The position numbers and the translations under genes are program-made. From NCBI GenBank assembly GCA_903882765.1, contig CAIRYE010000460.1, positions 1-6,869 on the forward strand: a stretch of 6,869 nt of DNA, written 5' to 3'. Position 1 is the stretch's first letter; each line of letters opens with the position of its first letter. A model generated the notes under the pieces. That model was not told the DNA's origin and made no database searches. It saw nothing but the letters and a program-made list of their open reading frames with translations. Shown piece after piece: positions 5,653 to 6,869 of the stretch. Source of the DNA: an uncultured Anaerolineae bacterium. GTDB lineage: Bacteria > Chloroflexota > Anaerolineae > Anaerolineales > Villigracilaceae.

Positions 5653-6869
5653 ATGATCCCTGCCCGTATGAAAACGTATCTTCAGGAGCGCGTATCGGAG
5701 AACGCTTGGAAGAAGCGCCTTGAGCGCGTTGGCAGTTTGTGTTTTCTCGAGTTCGACTCTACCGATGTAGAGCAGCTGGCCCGCCTCGATATCACTGTAG
5801 ACACGCTTGGCCCCTACCGGGTAGTGTGTATGTGGAACGAGACCTCCCCGTTGGAGATCGGCGGTTATTTGGTGATCGACAACCTCGCCATGGGAAAAAT
5901 TGCCCTGGGTGGCATTCGTATGCTGCCTGATGTAACCCCCGCCGCCATCCATAACTTGGCGCGCGGAATGACCCTAAAGAACGCCGCCGCTCACCTGCCT
6001 TTTGGGGGCGGCAAATCTGGCATCGTGGCTGAACACGGCCTAAGCGCTGAACAACACCATGATGTGCTGCGCGGCTGGGCGCACTTGCTATTTCGCTATC
6101 GCGAAATGTACCTGCCCGGTCCCGATGTAGGCACCAACGACACCGATATGAAAACCATCGCCACCGAAAACGGCCTGGACCTGGCGCTTTCGAAACCGGT
6201 GGATATGGGCGGCAACCGCATCGACCAACTCGGCGCGGCCGCCGGTGGAACGGTGATCGCGCTGCAAGCCTTACTGGATGAAATGCCGCGCTTGCGGGTT
6301 CTACCGCAATTCACCAATTTGGTCATCCCCGAACATCCCACCGTGCTGATCCAAGGGTTTGGCGCGGTTGGGGCGCACGCTGCCCGCATCCTGAGAGAGC
6401 GGCTTCCGCAAGCCAAGGTGATCGGTATTAGCGATGCCGAGGGGACGCTGTATGATGAAGCCGGCTTGCCGGTGGAAGAGCTATTCGCCCTATGGCAAAA
6501 AGACGGCGTAGTTACCCGTACCTTTTTTCTCTCGCGAGATGCCGCGGGCAATGCCTCCACCCTAAAGTACTCTACCCAACCCAACGACCTGCTGCGCGAG
6601 AGCGCATTCTGCCTCATCCCGGCCGCGCCAGTGGCAAATTACCTCGATGTAGACCCAGCTTCCAAACCCAGCATCAGCGTAGACCAAATGGGCCGCTGGG
6701 TGGTGATCGTGGAAGGCGCCAACACCTACTCGCCCGACCCCGCCCGCAAAACAGCCAGGGCGCGTATGGAGCAAGCGGTGTACCGCCAACGCGGAGTGCT
6801 GATCGCAACCGATTATTTGGTCAATGCTGGCGGGGTTATCTTTGCGGCGCAAGAGAAGATCCTCAAAAC
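5653..6869 (+). CDS. Glu/Leu/Phe/Val dehydrogenase superfamily protein (3' partial)
   Basis: This is an NAD(P)-dependent amino-acid dehydrogenase that would oxidatively deaminate an L-amino acid to a 2-oxo acid, or run in reverse. The visible part is 405 residues, with the stop beyond the window. In the N-terminal catalytic domain, ALGGIRM (84-90), MTLKNAAAH with Lys109, LPFGGGKSG with catalytic Lys121 and PGPDVGTND with Asp158 are all present. The nucleotide domain has VLIQGFGAVG (231-240, GxGxxG) and Asp261 at the end of the second strand. Later blocks are IPAAP (322-326), EGANTYS (354-360) and NAGGVIFAA (391-399). Spacing Leu85-Lys109-Lys121 equals that of glutamate dehydrogenase Lys89-Lys113-Lys125, so Leu85 replaces the lysine that binds the glutamate side-chain carboxylate, and Ala398 sits at the position of its serine partner (Ser380). 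Glutamate specificity is therefore doubtful. Leucine dehydrogenase has the same ALGG and NAGGVI features. It is the last gene of the visible operon. Confidence 0.92.
   Translation, partial: MIPARMKTYLQERVSENAWKKRLERVGSLCFLEFDSTDVEQLARLDITVDTLGPYRVVCMWNETSPLEIGGYLVIDNLAMGKIALGGIRMLPDVTPAAIHNLARGMTLKNAAAHLPFGGGKSGIVAEHGLSAEQHHDVLRGWAHLLFRYREMYLPGPDVGTNDTDMKTIATENGLDLALSKPVDMGGNRIDQLGAAAGGTVIALQALLDEMPRLRVLPQFTNLVIPEHPTVLIQGFGAVGAHAARILRERLPQAKVIGISDAEGTLYDEAGLPVEELFALWQKDGVVTRTFFLSRDAAGNASTLKYSTQPNDLLRESAFCLIPAAPVANYLDVDPASKPSISVDQMGRWVVIVEGANTYSPDPARKTARARMEQAVYRQRGVLIATDYLVNAGGVIFAAQEKILK

Noticed and set aside
1..6869. CRISPR arrays, insertion sequences, tRNA or rRNA genes, and long direct repeats
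   Set aside because: None was seen. The window is almost fully coding, and the only repeated content is the diverged DUF62 pair.

Overview
The window is a dense, single-strand (+) bacterial gene run. Six protein genes are read left to right with very short or overlapping junctions and no visible terminator, so they look like one operon cut at both ends by the window. Base composition is mid-GC. Shine-Dalgarno sites are clear in front of the downstream genes. The gene types suggest a Gram-positive-like or Chloroflexota (Anaerolineae-type) bacterium, but this taxonomic guess is weak and rests on general impression only.

Layout: (1) 2-949, the C-terminal part of an ECF-transporter ABC ATPase, probably a two-domain fused protein whose first domain lies upstream of the window. 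(2) 946-1785, the ECF transmembrane coupling protein EcfT, overlapping gene 1 by an ATGA. (3) 1802-2644, a SAM hydroxide adenosyltransferase (SAM hydrolase, DUF62) family protein of 280 aa. (4) 2654-3460, a GNAT-type acyltransferase with an extra N-terminal region. (5) 3453-4295, a second DUF62 paralogue, also exactly 280 aa. (6) 4360-5622, a 420-aa protein of a family I do not recognise. (7) 5653-6869, an amino-acid dehydrogenase of the Glu/Leu/Phe/Val dehydrogenase superfamily, cut off by the window end. That makes seven coding regions, five of them complete.

How they may work together (inference): the ATPase and EcfT are the energising module of an ECF importer whose substrate-binding S component should lie upstream. 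DUF62 enzymes hydrolyse S-adenosylmethionine to adenosine and methionine. Both copies here keep the Asp-Arg-His triad, but each has lost different pocket residues. The dehydrogenase keeps its catalytic lysines and aspartate, yet carries Leu and Ala where glutamate dehydrogenase has the Lys and Ser that hold the glutamate side-chain carboxylate, so a hydrophobic amino acid, possibly methionine, is a better substrate guess. Together the genes could form an uptake and breakdown or salvage route for SAM, a SAM-like sulfonium, or a related nucleoside or amino acid, with the GNAT protein and the unknown 420-aa protein as unassigned steps. The co-occurrence and residue changes are visible in the sequence. 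The pathway itself is a hypothesis.
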